A stretch of DNA of 64,000 nt from an uncultured Flavobacteriales bacterium (GCA_905479325.1 CAJQLW010000018.1:43493-107492); one strand, 5' to 3'. Positions 1-12,700 are shown, counted from the first letter of the stretch. Program-made: numbers and translations. The notes: generated by a model from the letters alone, not told the origin.

Positions 1-26
1 GATTACATTAGAGTATACGAGAAACA

Positions 27-1526
27 ATGAACGTCAAAATCACTATTATTTTTTTGCTATTAGTGGGTGTTTTGTGCCACGACAAACAGAAGGGAAAGCT
101 GAACCTTCAACTGTTCCAAACCTCGGCAAAGGGCGATCAACTGAAAGCGATAGAACTGGCCTTACCTAAAGGTATGATTAAGGATACGCTTGCCCTGTTT
201 CCTGAACGAACATTTCAAACATTAACTGGGTTCGGAGGAGCTTTTACAGAGGCTTCGGCAAGCTTGCTAAACCAAATGAGTCCTGAAAAAAGGAAAGAAA
301 TTCTGAATGCTTACTTTGCTGAAAGTGGCGCAAATTACTCGCTTACAAGAACTCATATTAATTCTTGCGACTTTTCAATCAATAACTATTCTTACGCTGA
401 AATAGAAAACGACACTTTACTGAAGCATTTTAGCATAGAACCTGACAAGGCAGATTTAATTCCGATGATTAAAGAAGCCCAAGACATTTCACCTGAAGGA
501 TTCAAAATAATAGCATCTCCGTGGACAGCTCCCCCATGGATGAAAACGAACAATGCATGGAATGGAGGTAAATTAAAAAAAGAGTACTTCCCTACTTGGG
601 CTAATTATTTTTCAAAATACATTGCTGCCTATAAAAATGAAGGAATAGACATTTGGGCTGTTACAGTTGAGAATGAACCTTTAGGGAATGACTCAAATTG
701 GGAAAGCATGCACTATTCGCCAGAAGAAATGGCAGAATTTGTTAAAAATCACCTAGGACCAAAATTCGAGGAGGACAAACTCCCTCAAAAAATATTGGTT
801 TACGATCAAAATCGCGGAAAAGAGTTGAAAGAGTGGGCTGATGTGTTACTAAAGGATAAAGATTTAGAGAAATACATTTATGGAACTGCAGTTCATTGGT
901 ACACAAGCACAAACCAAGTTTTAGAAGAATCGTTGAACTACACGCATGAAGTAGCTCCCTCAAAGGCAATTATACAAACCGAAGGATGTATTGACTCTGA
1001 AATTCCGCATTGGAAAGATGACCAATGGTATTGGAGCAAAGAGGCCACCGATTGGGGATATGATTGGGCTCCGGAAGAAGACAAAAAAGACCACCCTAAG
1101 TATGTTCCCGTTTATCGCTATGCAAGAGATATGATTGGTTGCATGAACAATTGGGTTGAAGGTTGGGTAGACTGGAACATGGTTTTAAACAAGCAAGGAG
1201 GTCCGAACTTGGCTAAAAATTGGTGTGTTGCCCCTGTGATTGTAGATCCTGATAAAGATGAAGTATACTACACTCCGCTTTATTACACCATGGTTCATTT
1301 TAGCAAGTTTATTCGACCTAATGCGCAAAGAATAGACCTAGAGCTATCGGACAAAGACTTACTTGCTTCAGCTGCTAGAAATGAAGATGGTAGTACAGTA
1401 GTTGTTGTTCTTAATATGACTAAAAAAACAAAACAGTTTATCGTTAAACTGAATGGGAAAGAACGGCCAATTGAAATAGTTGGCGAAGCGTTACAAACAA
1501 TTTTTATAAAAGCAGAAAATAGTTAG
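27..1526 (+). CDS. GH30 family glycoside hydrolase (glucosylceramidase-like), exported
   Basis: Retaining beta-glycosidase of family GH30, expected to cleave beta-linked glucose or related sugars outside the inner membrane. The N-terminus has a hydrophobic stretch (about residues 4-16) followed by Cys17; the context is lipoprotein-like but the -1 residue is Leu, so lipidation is doubtful. The family signature GFGGAFTEA lies near residue 70 and SPWTAPPWM near 165. The acid/base Glu is Glu217 in VENEP and the nucleophile Glu is Glu319 in QTEG. A short beta-domain ends the protein, and the 499-residue length is normal for the family. The next gene follows after 8 nt and is probably co-transcribed. 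Only 26 bases precede the start, so the promoter is out of view. Exact substrate specificity cannot be read from the sequence. Confidence 0.9.
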   Translation: MNVKITIIFLLLVGVLCHDKQKGKLNLQLFQTSAKGDQLKAIELALPKGMIKDTLALFPERTFQTLTGFGGAFTEASASLLNQMSPEKRKEILNAYFAESGANYSLTRTHINSCDFSINNYSYAEIENDTLLKHFSIEPDKADLIPMIKEAQDISPEGFKIIASPWTAPPWMKTNNAWNGGKLKKEYFPTWANYFSKYIAAYKNEGIDIWAVTVENEPLGNDSNWESMHYSPEEMAEFVKNHLGPKFEEDKLPQKILVYDQNRGKELKEWADVLLKDKDLEKYIYGTAVHWYTSTNQVLEESLNYTHEVAPSKAIIQTEGCIDSEIPHWKDDQWYWSKEATDWGYDWAPEEDKKDHPKYVPVYRYARDMIGCMNNWVEGWVDWNMVLNKQGGPNLAKNWCVAPVIVDPDKDEVYYTPLYYTMVHFSKFIRPNAQRIDLELSDKDLLASAARNEDGSTVVVVLNMTKKTKQFIVKLNGKERPIEIVGEALQTIFIKAENS

Positions 1527-1534
1527 AAGTAAAT

Positions 1535-4500
1535 ATGGGACAGGATTCAATATATTTTGGAGATGCTAAATTAAAGTTTAGCGAGAAAGAAGTTAATGGG
1601 AAGTATACAACACTTGATGGTGAAGATTTTTTTATCATTGAGAATTACTCTAAAATGCGACCCTTTTTTATGACAATTGTGAGCGCCAACGACCACTGGT
1701 TGTTTATGGCTAGCAACGGAGGTCTTTCTGCAGGCCGTAAAAACCCTGAGCAATCATTATTCCCTTATTACTCCGATGATAAAATAATCAAGTCTGCGCG
1801 CCATACTGGTTCCCAAACTCTTTTTAGAGTAAAAACAAAGGAAGGAATTAAACTGTGGGAGCCCTTTAACGATTCATTTGAAGGGATTTATAACACCACT
1901 TCGAATTTATATAAAAACCGAGAGGGGAATAAAATAATATTTGAAGAAACAAACCACGACCTGAACCTTTGTTTTCGATACGGATGGATGTTTTCTGAAA
2001 AATACGGCATTGTAAAAAAATCAGAACTGATTAACTTAAGCACTGCCAACACTCAAGTGGAAGTGCTAGATGGAATTAGAAATATACTTCCGTATGGTGT
2101 AAGCAGTGCGTTACAAAGTATTCGAAGCACCTTGGTTGATGCCTATAAAAGGTGTGAACTTGATCGTAAAACGAATTTAGGTATTTACTCCCTGAGTTCA
2201 ATGATTGTTGATAAAGCTGAGCCGAGTGAAGCATTGAAAGCCAGCACAGTTTGGTCTGTGGGAATTGAAACAACATCAATTTTACTTTCGACTCTGCAGT
2301 TAAAAAACTTTCGCAATGGGCTTGGCACTACATCAGAATTTGACATTAAAGCAGAAAAGGGTGCGTTTTTCATTACCGCCACAAAAAATTTAGAACCGAA
2401 TAAACCTGCAATTTGGCTAACCGTTGCTGAAGTAAATCAGTCTGTTACTAAAATTTCAAAATTGCGAAGTGAGCTTTCAAACAACGAATCGTTACTCGAC
2501 TCAGTTCTTCAAGATGTTGAAAAAAACAAGCAAGACTTACGAAAGAAAATTGGGCTAACCGATGGTATTCAACTTTCAAAAGACCGTCTTTCTACAGGAC
2601 GACACTTTTCTAATGTCCTCTTCAACATTATGCGAGGTGGTACCTTCGATGATCAATATGAAATAGAAACCGCCGATTTTTTACTGCACATTAAACAAAT
2701 GAACATGCAGGATTATCAGCGATTAAAACCTGTTTTAAAAGCCATTCCTGATCAAATATCCTATCATCAGTTACGTCATTTTTTGGTAGCATCTAAACAC
2801 CAACATACCATGAGGTATTATTTGGAGTATTTGCCACTTTCTTTTAGCAGAAGACACGGTGACCCAAGTAGACCATGGAACCATTTTTCAATTGAAACAA
2901 AGGATGATGACGGAAATAAACTCAGAAACTTTGAAGGAAACTGGCGTGACATTTTCCAAAATTGGGAAGCCTTAGCGTTTAGTTATCCTGAATTCGCTCT
3001 TGGCATGGTGGCCAAATTTGTGAATGCCTCTACCTTAGACGGCTACAACCCCTACCGAATCTCTAGAGAAGGAATTGACTGGGAAGTTGTTGAACCAAAC
3101 GACCCTTGGTCGCACATTGGTTATTGGGGAGACCACCAAGTAATCTACCTCTGTAAATTGTTAGAAATTTCCTTGCATTATCAGCCTGAAAGGTTAAAAG
3201 GAATGTTGAACAACAAAATTTTTACCTATGCCAATGTTCCTTACCGTATAAAAGGTTACGATGCGATTGCCAGCAACCCTAAAGATACAATAGACTTTGA
3301 CCACGAACTAGAAGCTCAAATTAAGGAAAAAGTAAGTAAAGTTGGCTCTGATGGTAAACTAGTATGGAACAAGCACGACCAATTAGAAAGGGTAAATCTT
3401 ACGGAGAAACTTTTAGTAATGGTGCTTACCAAATTGTATAATTTCATTCCTGATGCCGGTATTTGGTTAAATACTCAACGCCCAGAATGGAATGATGCAA
3501 ATAACGCGTTAGTCGGAAATGGAGTTTCTATGGTAACGCTATATTACCTAAGAAGACTACTGAACTTTGCAAGCGAAATTTACAAAGAGCAAGAAGGACT
3601 AACTACAGAAATAAACAAACCTGTAGTTGACTTATTAGAAGCACTAAAACGAGGATTTACTTACCACAGTGCAAATCTGAACAAACCTTTTAGCGACAAT
3701 CAAAGACGCCAATTTATGGATGATTTTGGTGTTGCGGGAGAACATTACAGAACGACAGCCTATGCTGGATTTACCGGAGAGAAAAGGAAGCTGAAGAATC
3801 AAGACATGCTGGATTTTTTCTCACTTGCTCTAAAATTCTTAGAAGATACCATTGACAAAAATGAACGAGCAGATGGCCTTTTTCATTCCTATAATTTAGT
3901 TGAACTTTCTGAAGGAAAAGCAACTTATACATACTTATATGAAATGTTAGAAGGTCAAGTATCTGCTTTGAGTGCGCATTACCTGAACCCAGAAAAAGCC
4001 CTAGCAGTGCTAGATTCTCTCAAAATGAGCAAAATGTACAGAGAAGATCAGTACAGTTATATGCTTTACCCGGACAGAGAACTTTCTCCTTTTCTAGAAA
4101 AGAACAATATTGATCCCGAATTATTGAAAGGCTCTCAGCTCTTAGAGAAAATGTTATCGAAAGGAAATACTGAAATCATTGAACGAGACATAGAGGGAAA
4201 ACTTCACTTTAACGGCAATTTTCATAATGTAAATGATTTAAAGAAAGCCCTTCAATCCATCAAAGATTTTGAATTGAAGAAACTGCTAAAAAGAGAAACG
4301 AAACAATTTCTGGTTGCCTTTGAATCAGTTTTTGACCATAAAGCATTCACCGGACGTTCAGGAGCATTTTACGGCTACGAAGGCTTAGGGAGTATCTACT
4401 GGCACATGGTTTCAAAACTACTACTAGCCATTCAAGAAAATATTTACTTAGCTAAAAAAGCGGAAGCTTCTGAAGAAATCTTAGGCAGACTGATTGAGCA

Positions 4501-4999
4501 TTATTATGAAATACGCGCGGGTATTGGAGTGAATAAATCTCCAGAGCTTTATGGTGCATTCCCTACTGACGCATATTCTCATACCCCAAAATATGCCGGC
4601 GCAAAACAACCGGGTATGACTGGTCAAGTGAAAGAAGACATTATCAACAGATGGGCTGAATTAGGTATTCATGTGCAAGACGGCTGTTTAACTTTTGATC
4701 CTTTTATTTTACGGAAATCAGAGTGTATTACCGAATCTGCTACTTTATCGTATTACAACCACAATGGGGAAGCTTGTAGAATTGAAGCGCCTAAAAGTTC
4801 ATTAGCGTTTACGTATTGTCAAATTCCTATTATTTACCAAATTTCAAAGAAAACAGAACTAATCATTACTTATTCCGATGGAACGAGTAATACCATTAAA
4901 AATAATTCTTTAAGCTTTCTTGAATCAAAAGATGTATTTAAACGCTCAGGGAAAATTGAATCAATCTTGGTTCATATTTTAGAAAATAAATTGATTTAA
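1535..4999 (+). CDS. Very large GH94-like (cellobiose-phosphorylase-like) protein
   Basis: Protein of 1154 residues without a signal peptide, so probably cytoplasmic. The N-terminal part resembles the beta-sandwich of GH94 phosphorylases (an FMASNGGLS segment followed by SLFPYYSDD, reminiscent of the family's NSREN-TPWSNDP region). The C-terminal half fits an (alpha/alpha)6 barrel: GNWRDIFQNWEAL, GYWGDHQ at 529-535, and WNDANNALVGNGVS starting at Trp652, where Asp654 corresponds in pattern to the catalytic Asp of the family's WND motif. It is longer than typical GH94 enzymes (about 800-1100). Together with the exported GH30 it could handle beta-glucan fragments inside the cell. The family placement rests on motif resemblance only; activity and substrate are unknown. 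Confidence 0.55.
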   Translation: MGQDSIYFGDAKLKFSEKEVNGKYTTLDGEDFFIIENYSKMRPFFMTIVSANDHWLFMASNGGLSAGRKNPEQSLFPYYSDDKIIKSARHTGSQTLFRVKTKEGIKLWEPFNDSFEGIYNTTSNLYKNREGNKIIFEETNHDLNLCFRYGWMFSEKYGIVKKSELINLSTANTQVEVLDGIRNILPYGVSSALQSIRSTLVDAYKRCELDRKTNLGIYSLSSMIVDKAEPSEALKASTVWSVGIETTSILLSTLQLKNFRNGLGTTSEFDIKAEKGAFFITATKNLEPNKPAIWLTVAEVNQSVTKISKLRSELSNNESLLDSVLQDVEKNKQDLRKKIGLTDGIQLSKDRLSTGRHFSNVLFNIMRGGTFDDQYEIETADFLLHIKQMNMQDYQRLKPVLKAIPDQISYHQLRHFLVASKHQHTMRYYLEYLPLSFSRRHGDPSRPWNHFSIETKDDDGNKLRNFEGNWRDIFQNWEALAFSYPEFALGMVAKFVNASTLDGYNPYRISREGIDWEVVEPNDPWSHIGYWGDHQVIYLCKLLEISLHYQPERLKGMLNNKIFTYANVPYRIKGYDAIASNPKDTIDFDHELEAQIKEKVSKVGSDGKLVWNKHDQLERVNLTEKLLVMVLTKLYNFIPDAGIWLNTQRPEWNDANNALVGNGVSMVTLYYLRRLLNFASEIYKEQEGLTTEINKPVVDLLEALKRGFTYHSANLNKPFSDNQRRQFMDDFGVAGEHYRTTAYAGFTGEKRKLKNQDMLDFFSLALKFLEDTIDKNERADGLFHSYNLVELSEGKATYTYLYEMLEGQVSALSAHYLNPEKALAVLDSLKMSKMYREDQYSYMLYPDRELSPFLEKNNIDPELLKGSQLLEKMLSKGNTEIIERDIEGKLHFNGNFHNVNDLKKALQSIKDFELKKLLKRETKQFLVAFESVFDHKAFTGRSGAFYGYEGLGSIYWHMVSKLLLAIQENIYLAKKAEASEEILGRLIEHYYEIRAGIGVNKSPELYGAFPTDAYSHTPKYAGAKQPGMTGQVKEDIINRWAELGIHVQDGCLTFDPFILRKSECITESATLSYYNHNGEACRIEAPKSSLAFTYCQIPIIYQISKKTELIITYSDGTSNTIKNNSLSFLESKDVFKRSGKIESILVHILENKLI

Positions 5000-5021
5000 C
5001 AATTACGTTCAAACTGCTATA

Positions 5022-5056
5022 CAAAAAAAGCCGACCATCTCACGATGATCGGCTTT
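5022..5056 (-). terminator. Intrinsic terminator of the rpoBC operon
   Basis: Inverted repeat AAAGCCGACCATC / GATGATCGGCTTT. The single C-A mismatch on the + strand becomes a G-U wobble in the minus-strand RNA, and a run of seven U follows only on that strand. It therefore terminates the operon ending with the DUF3467 gene, and lies between two convergent transcription units. Confidence 0.85.
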
Positions 5057-5077
5057 GTATTTTGCTGTAAAAGAAGT

Positions 5078-5404
5078 TTAAGCTTCACCCTGAGGCCCTC
5101 CGAAGTTCATTGGAAAGTGAGGTTGCTCACTTTCTTTAATTCCTCCGTTCAATTGCTCAAACTTGTTAATGTTGTCTTGCAACGCTCTTACCAATCGTTT
5201 TGCGTGCTGTGGTGTCATCATTATACGTGATTTCACTTTAGCTTTTGGTAAGCCAGGCATTACTTTAATAAAATCCAAAACAAATTCAGAACTCGAATGG
5301 CTAATGATCGCCAAGTTAGAATAAATTCCTTCTGCCACTTCTTCGGTTAGCTCAATGTTAAGCTTACCATCTTGCTGCGGTTGATTGTTATTATCGTCTG
5401 CCAT
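5078..5404 (-). CDS. DUF3467 protein, co-transcribed with rpoC
   Basis: Small soluble protein of 108 residues of the DUF3467 family, which is common in Bacteroidota and has no established function. The family core is visible in the central region (NLAIISHSSSEFVLDFI, then RIMMTPQHAKRLVRAL), with a low-complexity Asn/Gln-rich N-terminus. It starts 1 nt after the rpoC stop codon and precedes the operon terminator, so it is made together with RNA polymerase subunits. The fixed position after rpoC suggests, but does not show, a link to transcription. Confidence 0.85.
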   Translation of the reverse strand: MADDNNNQPQQDGKLNIELTEEVAEGIYSNLAIISHSSSEFVLDFIKVMPGLPKAKVKSRIMMTPQHAKRLVRALQDNINKFEQLNGGIKESEQPHFPMNFGGPQGEA

Positions 5405-5405
5405 T

Positions 5406-8400
5406 TTACTCTGCGTTTTCTATTTCGTCTACACTAACTATTTCTTCCACTTGTTGCTTTTCTGCCTTAAGCATTTCATACTCTTCGTTTGAACCTACAA
5501 CATACTCTTGGTAATCGTCCAAACCTGTTCCTGCCGGAATTAAGTGTCCAACAATAACGTTCTCTTTCAAGCCCATTAATGTATCTTCTTTTCCGTTTAC
5601 AGCTGCTTCGTTCAACACTTTCGTCGTTTCCTGGAAAGATGCTGCTGAAATGAAACTGTCTGTTTGCAATGAAGCTCTTGTAATACCTTGAAGAACTGAA
5701 TTAGAAGTAGCAGGAACTGCATCTCGTGCCTCAACTGTCTTCTTATCTTGTCTTTTCAGCATAGAGTTTTCTTCTCTCAACTTACGTGGAGAAATTATTT
5801 GTCCCGCTTTTAAGCTATCTGACTCTCCTGAATCAACAACGATTTTCTTTCCAAAAATCCAATCATTTTCAATTGCAAAGTCAGACTTGTTAGCAATTTG
5901 CTTTTCTAAGAATCTAGTGTCGCCCGGATCTTCAATTACTACTTTACGCATCATTTGTCTAACAATTACTTCAAAGTGCTTATCGTTAATCTTCACCCCT
6001 TGTAATCGGTATACTTCTTGAACTTCATTTACTAAGTATTCTTGAACTTGAGTAGGTCCTTTAATTGCTAAAATGTCAGCCGGAGTAATTGCACCATCAG
6101 ACAATGGAACACCTGCTCTAACGAAATCATTTTCTTGAACTAAAATATGCTTAGAAAGGTTAATCAAGTATTTTTTAACCTCACCTGTTCTAGATTCAAT
6201 AATAACCTCTCTGTTACCTCTCTTAATCTTACCGAAAGATACGATACCGTCTATTTCAGATACAACAGCTGGGTTAGATGGGTTTCTTGCTTCGAATAAC
6301 TCAGTTACTCTTGGAAGACCACCCGTAATATCACCAGATTTACCTGAAGTTCTAGGTATTTTTACCAACGTCTTACCGCTCTCAATCTTATCTCCCTCTT
6401 TCACAACGATGTGCGCTCCTACTGGAAGGTTATATGTCTTAAGCACTTCTTTCTTAGCGTTCAACAATTTAATTTCAGGAATCAACTTCTTGTCTCTTGA
6501 TTCAATAATTACTTTTTCAGTAAATCCTGTTTGTTCATCAGATTCCTCTTTGTAAGTAATACTGTCTACCAAGTTTTCAAAAGCAATTGTTCCCGGAACT
6601 TCAGCAATAATTAATGCGTTGTATGGATCCCAATAACAAATCATTTCGCCTTTCTTCACATAAGAACCTTCTTTTGCCACTAACACAGAACCGTAAGGAA
6701 TTACAGCAGTCATTAAAGCAATATTTGTCTTCGGATCTAAAATTCTAGCTTCAGCAGAACGTCCAACTACGATAGAAACTTTATTTCCATCTCTATCTTC
6801 TCCTTCTACAGTTCTTAATTCATCAATTTCTAAATTCCCATCATATTTCGCCTCGACTCTAGAGTCATCGGCAATTTTAGATGCAGTACCACCAACGTGG
6901 AATGTACGAAGTGTCAACTGTGTACCTGGCTCTCCAATAGACTGAGCAGCAATAACTCCTACAGACTCTCCTTTTTGTGCCATTCTACCTGTTGCCAAAC
7001 TTCTTCCGTAACACTTAGAACAAACTCCTCTCTTCAATTCACAAGAAAGTACAGATCTCATCTCTACCTCGTCAATTGGAGACTCTTGAATTTCTGTAGC
7101 AATTTCTTCTGTTACCTCTTCTCCTGATGCAATAATTAATTCACCAGTATTTGGATGGTACACATCGTGAACGGTTACTCTACCTAGAATTCGATCGTAT
7201 AAAGATTCTACTTCGTCGTCATTTTTCATTAAGGCAGAAATCGTTACCCCTCTCAAGGTACCACAATCTACTTCAGAAATAACAACATCTTGAGAAACGT
7301 CAACTAATCTTCTTGTCAAGTAACCCGCATCCGCTGTTTTCAATGCTGTATCGGCCAAACCTTTACGCGCACCGTGAGTAGAAATAAAGTACTCTAAAAT
7401 TGAAAGACCTTCTTTAAAGTTAGAAAGAATTGGGTTTTCAATAATTTCTTGACCTGTAGAACCAGATTTTTGTGGCTTAGCCATCAATCCTCTCATTCCT
7501 GAAAGCTGACGAATTTGCTCTTTAGAACCCCTTGCTCCAGAATCGAACATCATATAAACAGAGTTGAAACCTTGGTTATCGTTTTTCAAACGATCCATTA
7601 CCGTGTTGGTTAACCTTGTATTAGTATGTGTCCAAATGTCAATAATTTGGTTATAACGCTCGTTATTCGTAATGAATCCCATGTTATAGTTATCCCAAAC
7701 CTCTTTTACTTGGCTGTTTGCCTTGTCCATCATTTCTTCCTTCTCAGGTGGAACAATAACGTCCTCCAAGTTAAATGATAAACCTCCTTTGAATGACATA
7801 TTATACCCTAAGGTCTTAATATCATCTAAGAAATTGGCAGTTTTAGCAGTTCCAGCTACTTTCAAAATATCACCAATAATGTCTCTCAACGATTTCTTCG
7901 TCAACAACTCATTAATGTATGGCACTTCTGCAGGAACATGCAGATTGAAAATAACTCTACCACAAGTGGTTTCAATTAATTTCGTTTCGCCGTTCTTAGT
8001 AATGTTTACTTTTATTTTAGCGTGAATATCTAATCGACCTTCATTGTTTGCAATAATTACTTCTTCTGGAGAATAGAAGCTCTTGCCTTCGCCTTTAATC
8101 ACTTTCGTCTCGTCAGAAACTCTTTCTTTGGTCAAATAATAAAGACCCAATACCATATCCTGAGAAGGCACCGTAATCGGCGATCCGTTTGCAGGGTTAA
8201 GGATGTTGTGAGAAGCTAACATTAACAATTGAGCCTCTAAAATTGCAGCATTACCAAGTGGTAAGTGAACTGCCATCTGATCCCCATCAAAATCCGCGTT
8301 AAATGCAGTACATACTAATGGGTGAAGACGAATTGCTTTTCCTTCAATTAATTTTGGTTGGAATGCTTGAATTCCCAATCTGTGAAGCGTTGGAGCCCTG

Positions 8401-9722
8401 TTCAGAAGAATAGGGTGACCTTTCAATACGTTCTCTAAAATATCCCAAACAACGGGCTCTTTTTTGTCAACAATTTTCTTTGCAGATTTAACTGTTTTAA
8501 CAATACCTCTTTCAATTAACTTCCGAATTACGAAAGGCTTGTAAAGCTCAGCTGCCATATCTTTTGGCATACCACATTCGTGCAATTTCAAATCCGGACC
8601 AACAACAATTACAGAACGAGCAGAATAATCTACCCTTTTCCCTAATAAGTTTTGTCTAAAACGACCAGACTTACCTTTTAAACTGTCAGATAAAGACTTT
8701 AACGCACGGTTAGAATCAGTTTTAACAGCTGAAGATTTTCTTGAGTTATCAAACAAAGAATCAACAGCTTCCTGTAGCATCCTTTTCTCGTTTCTTAAGA
8801 TTACTTCAGGAGCTTTAATCTCCATCAATCTTTTCAAACGGTTGTTTCTAATAATAACTCTTCTGTATAAATCGTTCAAATCAGATGTTGCAAATCGGCC
8901 ACCATCTAATGGCACCAATGGACGCAATTCTGGTGGAATTACAGGAACAACTTTTACAATCATCCACTCTGGTCTATTTTCAATATGACCATTCGCAGCT
9001 CTGAACGCTTCAACTACTTGAAGTCTCTTCAAGGCTTCGTTCTTTCTTTGCTGAGAAGTTTCTGTATTCGCTTTGTGTCTTAAATCGTAAGAAAGCGAGT
9101 CTAAATCCAATCTTTTCAACAATTCGAAAAGAGCATCAGCTCCCATCTTAGCGATGAATTTATTTGGATCAGAATCATCTAAATACATGTTTTCTTTTGG
9201 CATAGTATCCAAAATATCCAAGTATTCTTCTTCCGTTAAGAAATCTAAATATTCTAATGGCTCACCTTCAGTATTTTTAGCCTCTCCTGCATTAATTACA
9301 ACATAACGTTCGTAATAAATGATGGTATCTAATTTCTTAGTTGGCAATCCTAATAGGTATCCAATTTTGTTTGGTAATGATTTAAAGTACCAGATGTGAG
9401 CAACAGGAACCACCAATGAAATGTGTCCCATTCTCTCTCTACGAACTTTTTTCTCAGTTACTTCAACACCACAACGGTCACAAACAATTCCTTTATATCG
9501 AATTCTTTTGTATTTACCACAGTGACATTCGTAATCTTTAACTGGACCAAAGATTCTTTCACAGAACAAACCGTCTCTCTCTGGTTTGTATGTTCTGTAG
9601 TTAATCGTCTCCGGCTTCAATACTTCACCATTTGATTTTTCTAAAATCATTTCTGGTGAAGCAAGGCTTATTGTAATTTTAGAGAATCTACTTGTTTCCT
9701 TATTGTCTCTTCTAAAAGCCAT
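5406..9722 (-). CDS. rpoC: DNA-directed RNA polymerase subunit beta'
   Basis: Catalytic large subunit of RNA polymerase, 1438 residues, full length. The N-terminal zinc ribbon uses Cys66, Cys68, Cys81 and Cys84. The Mg2+-binding active-site motif NADFDGD starts at Asn475, with Asp477, 479 and 481 as ligands. The second zinc site (CGTLRGVT then [13 protein letters not shown]) and the bridge-helix/trigger-loop region ([21 protein letters not shown]) are intact. It follows rpoB by 39 nt in the same operon and is followed by a DUF3467 gene after 1 nt. Confidence 0.99.
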   Translation of the reverse strand: MAFRRDNKETSRFSKITISLASPEMILEKSNGEVLKPETINYRTYKPERDGLFCERIFGPVKDYECHCGKYKRIRYKGIVCDRCGVEVTEKKVRRERMGHISLVVPVAHIWYFKSLPNKIGYLLGLPTKKLDTIIYYERYVVINAGEAKNTEGEPLEYLDFLTEEEYLDILDTMPKENMYLDDSDPNKFIAKMGADALFELLKRLDLDSLSYDLRHKANTETSQQRKNEALKRLQVVEAFRAANGHIENRPEWMIVKVVPVIPPELRPLVPLDGGRFATSDLNDLYRRVIIRNNRLKRLMEIKAPEVILRNEKRMLQEAVDSLFDNSRKSSAVKTDSNRALKSLSDSLKGKSGRFRQNLLGKRVDYSARSVIVVGPDLKLHECGMPKDMAAELYKPFVIRKLIERGIVKTVKSAKKIVDKKEPVVWDILENVLKGHPILLNRAPTLHRLGIQAFQPKLIEGKAIRLHPLVCTAFNADFDGDQMAVHLPLGNAAILEAQLLMLASHNILNPANGSPITVPSQDMVLGLYYLTKERVSDETKVIKGEGKSFYSPEEVIIANNEGRLDIHAKIKVNITKNGETKLIETTCGRVIFNLHVPAEVPYINELLTKKSLRDIIGDILKVAGTAKTANFLDDIKTLGYNMSFKGGLSFNLEDVIVPPEKEEMMDKANSQVKEVWDNYNMGFITNNERYNQIIDIWTHTNTRLTNTVMDRLKNDNQGFNSVYMMFDSGARGSKEQIRQLSGMRGLMAKPQKSGSTGQEIIENPILSNFKEGLSILEYFISTHGARKGLADTALKTADAGYLTRRLVDVSQDVVISEVDCGTLRGVTISALMKNDDEVESLYDRILGRVTVHDVYHPNTGELIIASGEEVTEEIATEIQESPIDEVEMRSVLSCELKRGVCSKCYGRSLATGRMAQKGESVGVIAAQSIGEPGTQLTLRTFHVGGTASKIADDSRVEAKYDGNLEIDELRTVEGEDRDGNKVSIVVGRSAEARILDPKTNIALMTAVIPYGSVLVAKEGSYVKKGEMICYWDPYNALIIAEVPGTIAFENLVDSITYKEESDEQTGFTEKVIIESRDKKLIPEIKLLNAKKEVLKTYNLPVGAHIVVKEGDKIESGKTLVKIPRTSGKSGDITGGLPRVTELFEARNPSNPAVVSEIDGIVSFGKIKRGNREVIIESRTGEVKKYLINLSKHILVQENDFVRAGVPLSDGAITPADILAIKGPTQVQEYLVNEVQEVYRLQGVKINDKHFEVIVRQMMRKVVIEDPGDTRFLEKQIANKSDFAIENDWIFGKKIVVDSGESDSLKAGQIISPRKLREENSMLKRQDKKTVEARDAVPATSNSVLQGITRASLQTDSFISAASFQETTKVLNEAAVNGKEDTLMGLKENVIVGHLIPAGTGLDDYQEYVVGSNEEYEMLKAEKQQVEEIVSVDEIENAE

Positions 9723-9761
9723 AATTATATTATTATGTTAATAATCTCTTTATTAGTTGAA

Positions 9762-12700
9762 TTATACGATTACTTTGTCTTTGTCAGACAAGGTAATGTT
9801 CAAACACAACCCTCTTAATTCGTGAAGTAATACATTGAATGATTCTGGAATACCAGGAACTGGCATACTTTCACCTTTCACAATTGCTTCGTATGCTTTA
9901 GCTCTACCCATTACATCATCAGACTTAATGGTTAAGATTTCTTGTAGAATATTAGCTGCACCAAATGCTTCCAATGCCCAAACTTCCATCTCTCCAAAAC
10001 GCTGACCACCAAACTGAGCTTTACCACCAAGTGGTTGCTGAGTAATTAATGAGTACGGCCCAATAGATCTAGCATGCATTTTATCTTCAACCATGTGACC
10101 AAGTTTCAACATGTAAATAATACCTACTGTTGCTGGTTGATCAAAAGGCGCACCTGTTCCACCATCTTTCAAGAATGTTCTTCCTGAACGTGGCACACCT
10201 GCCTTATCTGTGTAGTTGTTGATTTCATCTGCAGTTGCTCCGTCAAAAATTGGCGTTGCGAATTTAACACCTAACTTTTCACCTGCCCATCCTAAAACAG
10301 TTTCGTAAATCTGTCCAAGGTTCATACGAGAAGGTACACCAAGTGGATTCAATACAATATCAACTGGAGTTCCGTCATCTAAGAATGGCATGTCTTCATG
10401 TCGAACAATCTTAGCAACAATACCTTTGTTACCGTGACGTCCCGCCATCTTATCACCAACTTTTAATTTACGTTTCTTAGCTAAATAAACCTTAGCCAAT
10501 TTCATAATTCCAGTTGGCAACTCATCCCCTACAGTTAACGCATATTTCTTACGCTTGTACTTTCCTTGAATTTCAGTTGCCTTCATGTTATGATTATGCA
10601 ACATGGTCTTAATCGTTTGGTTTAACTCATCCGATGTTGTCCAGTTTTTATAATCAATAAACGCGAAGTCATCAATTCTTTGAAGTACTTTCTGAGTGAA
10701 TTTAGTTCCTTTAGGGATTAACTCTTCGTTGTAATAGTTTTGAATTCCTTGAGCTGTTTTACCATTTACAACAGAGTATAATTTTTCAACTAATCTCTCT
10801 TTTAACTCAACAAGCTCTTTTCTTTCCTCTTCATCTAATTTTAAAATTAGATTTTTTTCATCAGCTCTCGACTTTCTGTCTTTCACTGCTCTTTCGAACA
10901 ACTTCTTGCCAACAACAACACCCTTAGTAGATGGTGGCACTTTTAATGAAGCATCCTTAACATCACCTGCTTTGTCACCAAAAATTGCTCTTAACAACTT
11001 CTCTTCTGGAGTAGGATCAGACTCTCCTTTTGGAGTAATCTTTCCAATTAGAATATCGCCCTCTTTTACCTTAGCTCCTATTCTAATCAAACCATTTTCA
11101 TCAAGATCTGCAGTTGCTTCTTCACTTACGTTTGGAATATCAGCAGTCAACTCTTCAACACCTCTCTTCGTATCTCTTACCTCTAGTGTAAATTCATCTA
11201 CGTGAACAGAAGTAAATAAATCTTCTGATACAACTTTTTCAGAAATTACAATTGCATCTTCAAAATTATAACCTTTCCAAGGCATGAAAGCAACTTTCAA
11301 GTTTCTTCCAAGAGCAAGCTCTCCACCTTGAGTAGCATATCCCTCACAAAGTACCTGACCCTTGGTCACCTTGTCACCTTTCATTACGATTGGGTTCAAG
11401 TTGATTGTTGTACTCTGATTCGTTTTCTTGTACTTTGTTAGAACGTAAGTTTTAGTTGGCTCAGTAAATGAAACTAACTCCTCTTCTTCTGTTCTTTCAT
11501 AAGTAACGATGATTTTATTTGCATCAACATATTCTACAACACCCGTGCCTTCAGCATTAATTAATACTCTTGAATCAATTGCAACTTGTTTTTCCAATCC
11601 AGTTCCGACAATTGGAGCACTTGGCTGCAACAATGGTACTGCTTGACGTTGCATGTTTGATCCCATTAAGGCTCTGTTTGCATCATCATGCTCTAAGAAA
11701 GGAATCAGTGATGCCGCAATAGAAGCAATTTGGTTTGGAGATACATCCATTAAGGTAACATTCTCTGGCTTTGCCAATGGAAAATCTCCCTCATACCTTG
11801 CTTTAACTACTTCTGTCTGGAATTTTCCGTCTTCTCCAATAATTGCATTCGCTTGAGCAATTGTTTGTTGATCTTCTTCTTCAGCACTTAAGTAAATAAC
11901 TTCTTTATCACTTAAACCTACTGTATTATTAGAAACCTTGCGATAAGGTGTTTCAATAAATCCTAGTCTATTCACTTTTGCATAAACACACAATGAAGAA
12001 ATCAACCCAATATTTGGACCTTCAGGTGTCTCAATAGGACAAAGTCTTCCGTAATGCGTGTAATGAACATCTCGAACCTCAAAACCAGCTCTTTCTCTCG
12101 ATAGACCGCCTGGTCCTAGTGCCGACATTCTTCTCTTATGAGTTACCTCAGAAAGTGGATTCGTTTGATCCATAAACTGAGATAACTGATTCGTTCCAAA
12201 AAACGAATTAATTACAGCAGATAATGTCTTTGCATTAATTAAATCGGCAGGAGTAAATACTTCGTTATCTCTAACGTTCATTCTCTCTCTAATTGTTCTA
12301 GCCATTCTAGCTAAACCCACACCGAATTGATTGTATAACTGCTCTCCAACAGTTCTAACTCTTCTGTTAGATAAGTGATCAATATCATCTACATCTGCCT
12401 TTGAATTGATTAATTCAATCAAATATTTGATAATAGAGATTATATCTTCTCTTGTTAAAATTTTCGTGTTAGGCTCAATATTCAAACCTAACTTCTTGTT
12501 AATTCTATAACGACCAACCTCTCCTAAATCATAACGAGTTTCAGAGAAGAATAATTTATCGATTACACCTCTTGCTGTTTCCTCATCTGGCGGCTCAGAA
12601 TTTCTAAGTTGACGATAGATGTGCTCTACTGCCTCTTTCTCTGAGTTAGAAGGATCTTTTTGAAGCGTATTATAAATAATAGCAAAATCTGCAGAATTTA

